DNA of 64,000 bases from Terfezia claveryi. Taxonomy: Eukaryota > Ascomycota > Pezizomycetes > Pezizales > Pezizaceae. Under the pieces are notes generated by a model, which was not told where the DNA came from, ran no database searches, and saw nothing but the letters and a program-made list of their open reading frames with translations. The translations under genes and the position numbers were made by a program. Of this stretch, positions 44,521 to 55,058 are shown piece after piece. The stretch lies in the NCBI GenBank assembly GCA_015179025.1, contig WHUX01000066.1:186001-250000 (forward strand). The letters run 5' to 3'. Every line of letters starts with the position of its first letter. Positions within the stretch are counted from its first letter, which is position 1.

Positions 44521-45927
44521 TTGGACACTCCCACCACCGAGGACGATTATATCTCCAATAGCATCGATCCTCCTAACCATACCTACAACCGCAACATCTC
44601 TACCAATGCTTTAAGAACTTTCCACTCACCAGAAACCTCTACTCAGAACAATATGGTTTCTCGCGGAGCTATCAATTTCAAGCATGTCGACTGCGACTTC
44701 AACAAATGTCATGGAAGAGCTGAAGAACTTGGACACCATATCTTCTGTCCATACTTCGAGGGCATCCAGGATGAAGAAAGCGAATATGACATGATGAAGA
44801 AAGAAGAGTCCTCAGACGACGAGACTCTATCTACTATACCAGAAGAAGTTTTCAGCGGGTATGATCGTGTACCCAATATAAACAAGAACAAACCCTTAAC
44901 AGTTCTTGGACTAAGATATAGGCCTCCATCTTCTGAAAGCACACAACAAAATACCCTCTCTCCTGAAGAAGCGAAAGAAATTGCTATTGACCTGGCTCAT
45001 AGCAATTGGCAACAATACAAAAGGATGCACTGGTCCTTTTGCCGCGATTTTTACTGTCCAGCTCATGGCAGCTCCCACGCCATGAACAACCGCATGTTCA
45101 CTGTCGAAACATGTGCAATCTGCAACTACTACGGACATGGCAGTTTGAACTATAACCTGACAGCCTCAGTTCTTAAGAAGGAGAAGGAATTCCTTACGAC
45201 TCGTATTGTGCATATCTTATCCGCAAATGAGCCTCAAAAGGAACTAGCACCAGTACAACAAACGCCAGCTTATCCACCTCTACCAGCTCTCAGCCGTGAA
45301 GAAGCTATCCAGGAAATCGGAGAATGGGCAAAAAGATGGATTGCCAACAAGCCGATACAACCCACTCTCCAACCCAGCCTTCAGTTCAGTAACCCTACCG
45401 AACAGATGACCAACCGACAAATGGAACAGGAGATCATGAATACTCCTGTTGCCCCACAACAACCATGGAATGCACCTCAACAACTAGCTGCAACTGCTAG
45501 CAGCAGTAATGCAATTCCAATCAACACCGCCGCCGTCACCACTCGTTCTAAAAAGCGAGTAGCCATTGACGAAGATCTACCCTCTTTCATTCAAGACACC
45601 AAGACCTCCAGACAGCGTTGTGATTTCTGTAAGTTCTCAGGACATAATGCTTCTACATGCAAGGAGAAGAAACCCACCATCAATGACTTCAACACAAGGA
45701 TCGAACCGACCCTCAACAAGCTCATTGAAGAGAAGCACATCAGCAACGGATGGGAAGACGACAAGGACTACTTCATCACATACTGGCTTGACCAAGGTAC
45801 AGGTATGAAAGCCGTATATCAATCATGCATGAGAGTATGTCCTATCTGGAAGAACTATTATGATACCTTTGTGAATCGTAAGGATTATAGAAGAAAAGAC
45901 GGATTTTTGTATGTCAAGAACCGATAA
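44521..45927 (+). pseudogene. G2 Pol insert with three Cys/His clusters between RNase H and integrase
   Basis: The RNase H frame runs on without a stop for about 470 codons. It holds cluster 1 CDFNKCHGRAEELGHHIFC (about 44690-44748), an acidic stretch, cluster 2 CRDFYCPAHG with CAICNYYGHG (about 45040-45140), a helical and Pro/Gln-rich stretch (45250-45540), a basic patch TTRSKKRVAIDE, and cluster 3 CDFCKFSGHNASTC (CX2CX4HX4C, about 45620-45662), a nucleic-acid-binding knuckle normally found in gag. It ends YRRKDGFLYVKNR and TAA 45925-45927, with the same frame continuing into integrase, so this is a domain of Pol. Function unknown; RNA or DNA binding is inferred from the knuckle. Confidence 0.7.
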
Positions 45928-47490
45928 GGACAATGGAGATTAGTCTTGCCCTCTACCTTTAACATCGAAGGTAAGAACTATCTCGAATTGGTTATTAAAG
46001 ATGCACATGAAGCAACCGCTCATGGTGGCATTGAAAAAATGATGAAATATCTTACTGACCGATATGATTGCCAGTCCTTTGCAGAACCAACTAAGGACTA
46101 TATTAGAAGTTATGATACTTGTCAACGGACAAAGTATTCCAACAAGGCGCCACTTGGACTCGTAACCCCATTACATATACCAAGCAGGCCATGGACTGAC
46201 ATATCGATGGATTTTCTTAAGTTAGCACTTGTGTTTACTAAGTGTTCAATTTTGTACCCGAATATTTCTGTTAAAGAAGATCATGTAGTTTGTATTTCAC
46301 GACTTTGGACGATTGTCGATAGACAATCAGGATTCAAGTTTCTTATTCCTGTCTCAGATAATTTCACAGCAGAACAATGTACTGCTACCTTTGATACTCA
46401 TGTAGTCCCGACTATGGGATACCCTTTCTGTATTGTTTTTGACTGCGACACTCTTTTTATGTCAACGCACTTTCAAGATTGGGCTAGGAATAAAGGAATC
46501 AAGTTGGAACCGTCCACCGCATATCATCCACGTGCAGACGGACAATCGGAAATTGTGAACAAAGAAATTCAACAAGTAGCAAGAGCCTGTAAAATCGAAG
46601 GATTTGATTGGCTACAGAAACTACCTGAGATACAGTTGAAACTCAACTCTAGGTATAATGCCGCTAGATAGAATAGTCCCTTTTCCACACTATTTGGATT
46701 TAATGCACATCTTGGCGTATCGATACTTCCATACCCTATTAATGCATATGTACCCACAAATGAACGTCATGAGGTAACGTCTAAAAACCTATATGACGCC
46801 AAGAAGACTCAAGCATCTCAAGCAAACAAACGACTACCCAATACAGCCAAATTTTCAGTCGGACAACAAGTTATGCTTTCCTCAGAAAATATCAACCTAT
46901 CGAATATCTCACCCAAACTCAAACCAAAATGGCTAGGCCCATTTCCCATTATTTCCAGTAATCGGAAACGCAATAACTATAGCCTAGACCTATCCAGTCA
47001 ACCTGACCTCCACCTCATATATAATACTTTTCATATCAGCAAACTCAAACCTTACTATAAAAACGATCCCATCCAGTTCCCTTACAGACAATCTCAGGAA
47101 CCAGGACCAATTCAAGATGATCATTATGAAGTTAAAAAGGTATTAGAATTCAGAACAGCTCCTCGAACTGGAGAAAGACAATATAAGGTCAAATGGCTAG
47201 GATACACTCCTAAATATGATTCCTGGGTAAACACCAAGGATATCACCATCGAAATTCTCCAAGACTTCTGGACGACCGGAAGCATGGAAGACACATTCAA
47301 GAGACGTCGAAGGACTAAAGGGAAACAAGCACCACGAACCAGAGATGAGACCCGAGCTCTCATCCAACAAGAACAAGATAGAATCATGAGTCAAGGAAAC
47401 ACTAAGGATATTCATGTTAATGCTAATGTATTAACAATGCATCAAATCTTAGGACGTATGGAAACCAATATAGCAGAGGGAAAGAAGTAA
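45928..47490 (+). pseudogene. G2 integrase and chromodomain
   Basis: Zinc region HEATAHGGIEKMMKYLTD...CQRTK; core with DISMDFLKL (first Asp), an insertion of about 25 residues, FDCDTLFMSTHFQDWARN (second Asp), HPRADGQSEIVNKEIQQ (Glu). TAG at 46669-46671, then the frame resumes (FGFNAHLGVSILPYPINAYV). GPY-type linker (KPKWLGPFPIISSNRKRNNY) and a chromodomain near 47125-47270 (YEVKKVLEFRTAPRTGERQY, KVKWLGYTPKYDSWV). The basic tail ends at TAA 47490, 28 bases before LTR B. Only three in-frame stops interrupt Pol from 43846 to here. Confidence 0.9.
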
Positions 47491-48026
47491 GGATAGGAAA
47501 TCCTTCTATGTGGGGAAGTGTAATGGAGAACGTTGTTTCATTGCTTATATAATTGATTATATACTTTTGTATTTCCTATATTACTACTATGTTATGTAAC
47601 TAAGCCTCTCAGTTGAAGGACTAGCCTTCTACGGAGGCGCGGAACAAAAGTCTTTTCCCCTTTCCTATCTGGGAGTTGCATATGCAGGATAATGCATGCA
47701 TGGATACTTGGCATATGCATAGGCATTCACGCATAAGTATTTACGAATATGGTCTCAGTGCTATGACTTTCCCACATTATCAGTTGTCTTACCTCACTTT
47801 CCAACCTCTCAATTTACTAGTATCGCCAGCATCTCAATTGGCCAGATATCAACTCTTCTCCAACTATGGAATTCATTATATATCAGCCCTTCCTCGACCC
47901 GTAACCCTTCAACTAACTCTTCCCTAATATCTAATTTATCAAGTATATTGCCCTTCTTCACCCTTTTAAATTGCTTATATTAACCTCAATTTCCTAGATA
48001 TCAACTCTCTAGTTGCATACCTCCTA

Positions 48027-48362
48027 AACCTGCCAATCAAGCACCCCACAACCTGCCAATCGAGCACCTCCTGAACCTGCCAATCGAGCACCTCCCGAAC
48101 CTGCCAATCGAGCACCTCCCGAACCTGCCAATTGAGCACCTCCCGAACCTACCAATCGAGCACCTCCCGAACCTGCCAATCGAGCACCCCACAACCTGCC
48201 AATCGAGCACCTCCTGAACCTGCCAATCGAGCACCTCCCGAACCTACTAATCGAGCACCTCCCGAACCTACCAATTGAGCACCTCCCGAACCTACCAATC
48301 GAGCACCTCCCAAACCTGCCAATCGAGCACCCCCCGAACCTGCCAATCGAGCATCTCCCAAC
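48027..48362 (+). repeat. 24-bp minisatellite, 14 units, upstream of the Tc1 transposase
   Basis: Units read CCTGCCAATCGAGCACCTCC plus CGAA. Units 1 and 7 are one base short (GCACCCCACAACC) and each is followed by a CTCCTG then a CTCCCG unit, so units 1-6 and 7-12 form a 143-bp higher-order duplication. The last units are in frame with the transposase ATG at 48378 (PANRAPPE repeats) but a TGA in unit 11 breaks that frame. Confidence 0.92.
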
Positions 48363-48377
48363 ACCCCCCCAATTGGG

Positions 48378-50218
48378 ATGTTTGATATTGTGTCTCGCGC
48401 TCAGGCAGTGATCTTACGATCTATGGGAGAGGCTCTGGCCATTATTCAGCAGCAAACTGGAATAACTCCAAGACATGTCCGGAATCTCTATAATGAAGCA
48501 CAGCAAAGGGGGTGGGAACCTGGCACCTTATTAAAAATAGAGCACGTCCAGAATAGGGATCGCTGTGGGAGGAAAAAAAAGATCACTCCCACAATGGAGC
48601 AGGCTATTGTGGATGCAGTCACTAAAGATCGGTATGGTCGGGAGAAGACACTTGTCCAGCTTGGCTTACAGTTTAGTATCTCATCTCAAAGCATATTCCG
48701 GATTCTCCGCAAAAAAAAATTCCGCTAAACAAAGCCTATAAGAAAACCCGGCCTCACCAAAGATATGAAGGTGGCCAGGTATCTCTTTGCTAAACAACAT
48801 CAATATTGGACACTTGAAGATTGGAAGTCTGTAATATGGACTGATGAGACTTCTATCCTGTTAGGCCATCGGTGAGATAGTTATCGAGTATGGCGACGTC
48901 CCAATGAGCGGTGTGTTAAATCCTGCATTAGAGAGAGATGGAAGGGGTATTCGGAGTTCATGTTCTGGGGCTGTTTTACCTATGACTTCAAGGGGCCCTA
49001 CCATATTTGGAAGACTGAAACTGCTGAGGAGAAGAGAACTGCTAACGAGGATATCACCTGTATGAACAGTGCTATTGAGCAAGAGGCGAAGGCTGAATGG
49101 GACAAAAAAATGGCACTTAGAGGTACCAAGCCTGGTCGAAAACCACAATAGAGGTTCACTGCAGACAATGGGGCATTTGTCCGAACCTCTAAAGGTGGTA
49201 TTGATTGGTATCGATATCTCAACTGTATTCTTTTACAGAAGCTTCTGCCTTTTGCTGATGCTCTTAAGTATGCCGGTGTCCCAAATGTCATTGTCATGGA
49301 AGACAAGGCCCTATATCATGCATCTCCACATCAGCAGCCACACTTTGACGCTGCCAATATACAACGACTTATCTGGCCAGGCAACTCACCTGATCTGAAT
49401 ATGATTGAGATTTGCTGGGCATATCTCAAGCGCATAACCACGAAAAAGGTAAATTTTCCAATCCCCAACACCCCAATCCCCCGAACACCTCAATTCCCTG
49501 AACACCCCAATCCCCCGAACACCCCAATCCCACGAATACCCCAATCCCCCGAACACCCCAATCCCCCGAACACCCCAATTGCTAATAACTGAAATAGGGA
49601 CCTCTCACTTTCCGCACGGCAGCTGAGCAAGCATGGAAGAATGCATGGCGTGACCTTGAGCAATGGAGGATTCAGCGTTGGATTGAACGCATTCCCTACC
49701 CTATCCAAGAGGTCATCAGACTTGAGGGTGGAAATGAATATTCTGAAGGACACCCTCTTATGAAAAGAGATAAAGAGTACTGGATTACAATCCACCGTGA
49801 GCGGCAGCTCCATATTCAGGAGACTAACAAGATCCACAAGAATGCATGGTCGCTCTTTCAATGCACTACGGTCGGATTGCCAGCCAAGTATATTGCACAT
49901 CTTAAGTCTCTCGTTGGTATTCAAGAAGTTGTTGATCTGGAGGATCTTAACACTAATGAATGGAGGCATATGCCGGAGACTGACCAAATTGTCAGTGTTG
50001 ATCCGATTGATATCATGATTTCAGCTAGTCCTAAAGGCCGAAAAAAGAAGGCCCCCAAAGATGGTGTTCAGAAGCGTGGGAGGAAACCAGGGCCTTGGAC
50101 ATACAAGGTGCGCTTCATGCCCCTATCAACACCCAGTGCGAGTTGGGAGGGGGTGAAGTGGGATGGGTGTGTGAAGTGGGCGGAGGGCGAGAGCATTGTC
50201 ACAGTAGATACTTGCTAG
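48378..50218 (+). pseudogene. Tc1/mariner transposase, DD34E, with one intron
   Basis: ATG 48378. Exon 1 to 49448, intron 49449-49597 (donor GTAAAT, branch GCTAATAAC, acceptor ATAG), exon 2 to TAG 50216-50218. N-terminal helix-turn-helix region (IIQQQTGITPRHVRNLYNEA; SISSQSIFRILRKKK). Catalytic triad: VIWTDETS, VMEDKALYHAS and SPDLNMIEICW, with 34 residues between the second Asp and the Glu. Exon 2 starts GPLTFRTAAEQAWKNAWRDL and includes IERIPYPIQEVIRLEGGNEY, the usual end of fungal Tc1 transposases, then an extra 130 residues with an AT-hook-like KRGRKPG. Three stops (after KKKFR, at HR-D, at PQ-RF), of RIP-like type at least in two, inactivate it. Confidence 0.9.
49461..49580 (+). repeat. 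17-bp minisatellite within the Tc1 transposase intron
   Basis: About seven units of CCCAATCCCCCGAACAC, confined to the 149-nt intron between donor and branch site. Units vary at one to three positions. Confidence 0.9.
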
Positions 50219-51432
50219 TCGTAGTTAGCCGACCCGAATCCGAACTGATATGCATATGCCAAGTATATATGCATGCATATGCATGCATATGCAGGGTTAT
50301 CCCAAAGAAGAAAGGGGAAAAGACTTTTGTTCCGCGCCTCCGTACTACCTCCTATTGCTTTATAAGCGTCTATAGCATGCGGAATCTGCCATGGGAAGTT
50401 CCATGGCACTTGCCATATGAAGACACCCTCATTATAGCCGCGTGACCTCTATTTAAGGCGTGTGACTCATTACTATGGCCACATGACCATCGTTTAAGGC
50501 GTGTGACTCATTACTATGGCCACATGACCCCTTTTGTATAGCGCACTACCTTTTGGTATGCCACCCTTTATTGTATTTATTTCTTTAGTCATCAGATCTC
50601 AGAGGAGTATAAATAGGCCGCTGGATTCCCTCTGGAATCCACAGAAGAGAAGAAGCAACCAAGCAAGCACTCAAAGCAAGCAAGCCTATATTCCGATCAG
50701 ATCAAGATCATATAGCTTAGATAGCACAAATCATATAAGATAGATTACACCAGTTAATTACTGTTCCCTTCGGGAACGTCCCACATAGTAATCTCCCTAC
50801 CCTTCTGAGGTCTTACCTCAGCAGAACCGAAATACACAAACGTCCGTGCCTACGGATATAGATTGTATAAACGGTACCGAATGAATACTGTCTAGTACCA
50901 TTCATTACAGCTTGCTTGGTTTCTTCTTCTCTTTCTGTGGATTCCAGAGGGAATCCAGCGGCCTATTTATACTCCTCTGAGATCTGATGACTAAGGAATT
51001 AAATACAATAAAGGGTGGCACACCAGAAGGTGGTGCGCTGTACAAAAGGGGTCATGTGGCTATAGTAATGAGTCACACGCCATAAACGATGGTCATGTGG
51101 CCATAGTAATGAGTCACACGCCTTAAACAGAGGTCACGCGGCCATAATGAGGGTGTCTTTATATGGCAAGTGCCATGGAACTTCCCATGGCAGATTCCGC
51201 GTGCTATGGACGCTTATAAAGCAATAGGAGGTGGTAGAAGGCTAGTCCTTCAACCGAGAGGCTTAGTTACATAACATAGTAGTAATATAGGAAATACAAA
51301 AGTATATAATCAATTATATAAGCAATGAAATAATGTTCTCCATTACATCAACATAGATTGCGATAATGATATTATGACTGGTATATACTAAGACGTAAGG
51401 GTTAAAGTTGGTTGCTTTGTAGCTCAGCGGTA

Positions 51433-53678
51433 CCATACATCACGGGGTAGTGCATCATCACTAGGAAATGCATCAATTTACGCACTCAACTTCTAGTAGC
51501 CTGAGACCTAGTTACATGATACACAGGTGATCCAACGCTTCTTCTAACAACAATAGGAGATACATGATGAGGCCTAACAGGAGTTTGGGGCAATGAGGGT
51601 GCTTGCCGCCTCATGGGTAGGGGGGTAGCCACCATAATAACCAACTCAATTGAGGTGTCCTTATCGAATGGAGCCTCCAGATCAGACTCCCAATCTTCCA
51701 TCTCCAATCCGAACTCATCTAATGATTCCTCAGTTATACTAGATCTCTCCGACTCTTCAAAGTGGACCGATACCTTGCGTAGTTGCATTGCTTTGCCTTT
51801 ATTCTTCCAAGACAATGGCTGAGACATATGTTATGCACAAGCCTCCCGCGCAGCTTCTTTCTTCTTCTCAGCATGATCTCTTTGCAAATAGAGCTGATAG
51901 AGTATAGTGCCATCAAGTACCGTACCCTCCTCAGTTGATAGTTTCTTCCTATTAACTAGGGCTGCTAATTTTTGTGCTTGTTGCCACTTTCTGAGGGTAT
52001 CTCGTTCGAGTTGTAGATCTTGATCAGCATTGAGAGTGAACCTCTCTAGGGAGTTAATCAACTCTGCCAATTCAACTCGATTAATTTCTTGATCCTTTTG
52101 TTGAAGTAATAACTTGGCTTGCCTGGCTTTGCGTAGCATTGCAGCAGAATTTCGAAGTATAGGAGGTACTAGTGGTGGGGATGCCGGTTTCAATTCCTTC
52201 TCCAGATCTCGATAGGTTGGTAATTTGGTTAAAACCTTTCAAAGATTAAATGGAATTAGTCTACTACCCCTCCATGCACCTAGAATATTTTCTTTTGTAT
52301 ACGCCTGACCTCGAGCCTTTACCAACAGTGGTAGAAAATTTCCCTTGTTGATCGCTACATTACCAAAACGAGTTAGCCGATAAACCTCTTTCCCATATGC
52401 TTTCTGTAGTGGCGAAAATATACTAACATCTAATAGTTGAAGGAGATGTGTTGTATGAGAAGGAAGACAATATGCAACAATTCGATGATCTATACAATAT
52501 TCAATGAAATCAATATGAATACGAATCTCACAACCATCAAGAATAAGAAATCAGTATAGTTGTGGTGACACTAAGCACTCTTTAGTAATATTATCGAAAT
52601 GCTTCAACCATGCAACACTGAAAAAGCTATTATTCCACCCAGTCTTGCTATAAGTAAACTTCTAATCCTTACAGATATTAATTAATGAATCTAAGTGCTG
52701 ATACCATCCCATATAATGTGCGACACCCTTATAAATAATAAAGGGAGAAAGAACGATACCATCTCCAGAAATAGTCTCCACTATAGTAATTAACTCCCTT
52801 GTACCATCAGTCGCCATCTTTCTAGTCATACCACGTTCACGGCATTGACATATAACCTTAGCCCTATCAGATATCCCCTGTCGAAACCCCTTTTCATCCA
52901 TGTTGTAGGTATTGCTCTCGGTTATCAAATATTTCTTCCGTACTCACTCAACCTTACTAAAATGACGCTGGATAACTCCTGGATTACTCTGTTTGATATG
53001 CTGCTTGTCAAAGTTACTGCTGAGCTTGGATACTAGATTCGGATGTCGATCTAGAAAGCGGGTTAAATAATTTTTGCCAAGCGTCTTATCAAAATATGTC
53101 TCAATAGCTTTTTCCACTAAACTAAGCTCTGGATGCTTCAATAGTACAATTGCTTCCTTAACATGGTTGACCCGAGGAGGGAATCCAAACTCTTCAAGTC
53201 ACACTATCCACCTGACAATTGATCTCTCTTCTGCCGGCGTCAATAGCTGTTGATGCGTATATGCTAATTTCCATGGTTTTGCTCCTTTTAGACGCCTCTG
53301 TATAGTAGAATAATGAACTCCATATGCTTCCGCTGCCTTTCGCATTGATTTAAACTGTCTTTGTTGTACTCCGGCATATGCGTTCTTAATGGCTTTCTCT
53401 CGATCGGCCTCCTCTTTAGCCACCTGAAGTTGGCTTTGCTTTACCTTGCCCATCGTAACAACTAACACTTTATTAGCACCAAACTCGATTATATATGGCC
53501 AGAATTCGCATACCGTCAGTTCTAGTGCATTCTCTAAGTTGTATTTGACTAAAGATTGATCGCACCGGTGGGGATTTGGTTGATATTTATCCCACATGCA
53601 TACTTACATTTTCGAGATAGGCATAGCGTGGGGGCTGATGCATATCCTGGTGATGATGCACTACCCCGTAATGGATGG
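51433..53678 (-). mobile_element. pogo/Fot-type DNA transposon P2
   Basis: TIRs start CCATACATCACGGGGTAGTG at 51433 and CCATCCATTACGGGGTAGTG inward from 53678, similar over about 43 bases. TA flanks both (51431-51432, 53679-53680). 2246 bp. Removing it rejoins the Copia reverse transcriptase. Confidence 0.92.
51486..53454 (-). pseudogene. P2 transposase (psq HTH, CENP-B HTH, DDE_1)
   Basis: ATG at 53454 (MGKVKQSQLQVAKEEADREK) opens about 660 codons broken by several stops (near 53196, 52941, 52660, 52550, 52230, 51828). psq-type HTH (KSMRKAAEAYGVHYSTIQRR), CENP-B-type HTH (GKNYLTRFLDRHPNLVSKLS), DDE core with TYNMDEKGFRQGISDRAKVI, FLILDGCEIRIHIDFIEYC, LPSHTTHLLQLLDVSIFSPL. A long C-terminal extension (52193-51486) is helical and charged (KLLLQQKDQEINRVELAELI). 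The reading frame stays the same through the stops, so it is point-mutated, not rearranged. Confidence 0.88.
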
Positions 53679-53708
53679 TATGAGGAAGCCAGTCAGCCTA
53701 GCATACTA

Positions 53709-53945
53709 CTACCTTGGACTTTGTTTTAGTTTATATATAGATCGTTTTAATAGAGCACATGAGTCTAGCTGATCTTTGAAGAAATCAGGAGGAAGACACA
53801 TATAGACTTCTTCATTAAGATAGCCATATAGGAATATACCCTTAATATCAAGCTGGTCTGGTTTTGGCCAGTTTGAGTATATTGATAGGGCAATGAGCAA
53901 GTACAGCAAGTCATATCTGATGGCGAAAACCTCATCAAAATCCAT
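53709..53945 (-). pseudogene. Copia reverse transcriptase, N-terminal half
   Basis: MDFDEVFAIRYDLLYLLIAL, DQLDIKGIFLYGYLNEEVYM, RSIYKLKQSPR: standard Copia RT motifs. Two stops follow, then YARLTGFL and, beyond P2, NFNPYVLVYTSHN and the YVDD box at 51353-51380. Confidence 0.9.
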
Positions 53946-54800
53946 ACTGGGTTGCTAAGAATACCCTTATGCTACTAACCTTGCTTTATACTGGCTAATA
54001 TTGCCAGTAGCATTGCGCTTTATTATGTATACCTATTTGGAACCAACAATAGTGCGGTTAGAGGGTTTAGGTACAACGTCACAGACATTTTGGTCAGCTA
54101 AAGCTTGCAGCTCTGCTTGTATTACTGTATACTATTTAAGGGCATCGGGCCCTTTAGAAGCTTGTAAGTAAGTTCTGGGTTCATTGGTAATATTGGCAGC
54201 AAGCAAGGCTAGCTTATATGGGATTGCCTTAGGTAGCTGGGTAGGATCGCTTGTTTGAGCTTTAGTATCTGTTGGCAAGTTTTTAGCAACTTCAGTATCA
54301 GTTGGCAAGTTTTCAGCAATAACAGCAATTTTAGCCTTTTTCTGTGGCCTAAGGTCATACCTCAAGCTTGGTAAGCTTAGTTGATTGCTTGCTGGTAAGC
54401 TTGCTGGTAAGCTTGCTGGTAAGCTTGTTTGATTGCTTACTGGTAAGCTCGCTGGTAAGCTTGCTTGATTGCTCGCTGGTAATCTTACTTGATTGCTTGC
54501 TGGTAAGCTTGCTGGTAAGTTTGCTTAATTGCTCACTACTAAGCTTGCTGGTAAGCTTGCTTGATTACTCGCTGATAAGCTCGCTGGTAAGCTTGCTTGA
54601 TTGCTTGCTTGATTGCTCACTGGTAAGCTCACTGGTAAGCTTGTACTCATTGAAGACAATGAGCAAAGAGCTGCTCTTATTATCTTAATATGCTTATTTT
54701 TAAGCTGGATCCTATATATAGAAGTACTATCCATATAACCAACAAATATCGTACTTTCTGCCCATGGGAGAAACTTGCTGCCACTTGGTCTATTTTCCTT
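53946..54800 (-). pseudogene. Copia integrase-RT linker with amplified SLPAS/NQA repeat
   Basis: Minus strand from about 54734: TSIYRIQLKNKHIKIIRAAL, then a Ser/Leu/Pro/Ala and Asn/Gln repeat, then SLRYDLRPQKKAKIAVIAEN and ANITNEPRTYLQASKGPDAL. The repeat is encoded by 54380-54650, with GCTGGTAAGCTT-type 12-bp and GCTTGATT 8-bp modules. It keeps one frame except for one TAA (54525-54527). Confidence 0.8.
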
Positions 54801-54889
54801 GTAGATATGAGCAAAGCAATGCTGTCCAAAAGATGGAAATAACTAATTGATAGTTTTGCCTTATATAGGGCTTTATAGGGTGTTATCTC

Positions 54890-55058
54890 TTAGAGATGTG
54901 AATATAGAAGGCGATTCTTCAAATAAACAGTAGTTGAGTATGCTTCTGCCCACAACCTCTTATCTGAGATATTAGTGAGCATGCCTCTTACCATTGTCTG
55001 TATTATACGATTAAAGTATTCTACAACACTATTTGATTCATGAGAATAAGGTAGTATC
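54890..55058 (-). pseudogene. Copia integrase, C-terminal part of core
   Basis: LPYSHESNSVVEYFNRIIQT and MLTNISDKRLWAEAYSTTVY, including the Glu of the catalytic triad (VVEYFN). It is cut at 55058 by gypsy G3, so the rest lies beyond the window. Confidence 0.88.

Larger units (their letters stand above)
47632..50342 (+). mobile_element. Tc1/mariner (DD34E) element with perfect 33-bp TIRs
   Basis: TIRs 47632-47664 and 50310-50342 (start CGGAGGCGCGGAACAAAAGT) are identical inverted copies, with weaker similarity continuing about 70 bases inward around TGCATATGCA motifs. TA flanks both ends (47630-47631, 50343-50344). 2711 bp, the youngest insertion in its nest by position. Confidence 0.95.
39226..50909 (+). 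mobile_element. Ty3/gypsy element G2 with unusual Pol
   Basis: LTR A 39226-39903, LTR B 47519-50909 (split by a Tc1 element). GCTTG flanks both ends (39221-39225, 50910-50914). Native length about 8971 bp. Inside: antisense frame, gag, protease, RT, RNase H, a long Cys/His-containing region, integrase and chromodomain. The sequence after LTR A (TTTTTTTTAACTTAC) is not a recognisable tRNA primer site. Confidence 0.93.
47519..50909 (+). repeat. 3' LTR (LTR B) of G2, split by a Tc1 element
   Basis: Pieces 47519-47631 and 50345-50909 join to 678 bp, equal to LTR A. The break is at a TA dinucleotide. Confidence 0.92.
38980..51347 (-). mobile_element. solo gypsy LTR (LTR C), split by element G2
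   Basis: Two pieces, 38980-39225 and 50915-51347, join to 679 bp, the same family as the 678-bp LTRs of G2 but in opposite orientation. TCAAC flanks it (38975-38979 and 51348-51352). Removing it restores IIAIYVDDITIFG of the Copia reverse transcriptase. Confidence 0.92.
37394..55058 (-). mobile_element. Copia-type LTR retrotransposon, heavily interrupted
   Basis: Minus orientation. The 3' LTR is 37394-37893, preceded in sense by a purine tract (GAGGAGGGG). Copia sequence then occupies 37894-38979, 51353-51430 and 53681-55058. Three later insertions separate these parts: a solo gypsy LTR, pogo P2 and gypsy G3. The 5' part and 5' LTR must lie beyond the window. It entered the LINE at 37394. 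Confidence 0.85.

Noticed and set aside
48037..48364. Minus-strand reading frames with CSIGRFGR or LAGSGGAR repeats
   Set aside because: They are antisense translations of the 24-bp minisatellite; any frame is open across a repeat without stops.
48027..49580. CRISPR-like array
   Set aside because: Units of 24 and 17 bp are contiguous, with no unique spacers, and the setting is a eukaryotic transposon.
54368..54688. Plus-strand Leu/Ser/Val-rich frame that resembles a membrane protein
   Set aside because: It is the antisense of the Copia linker repeat.
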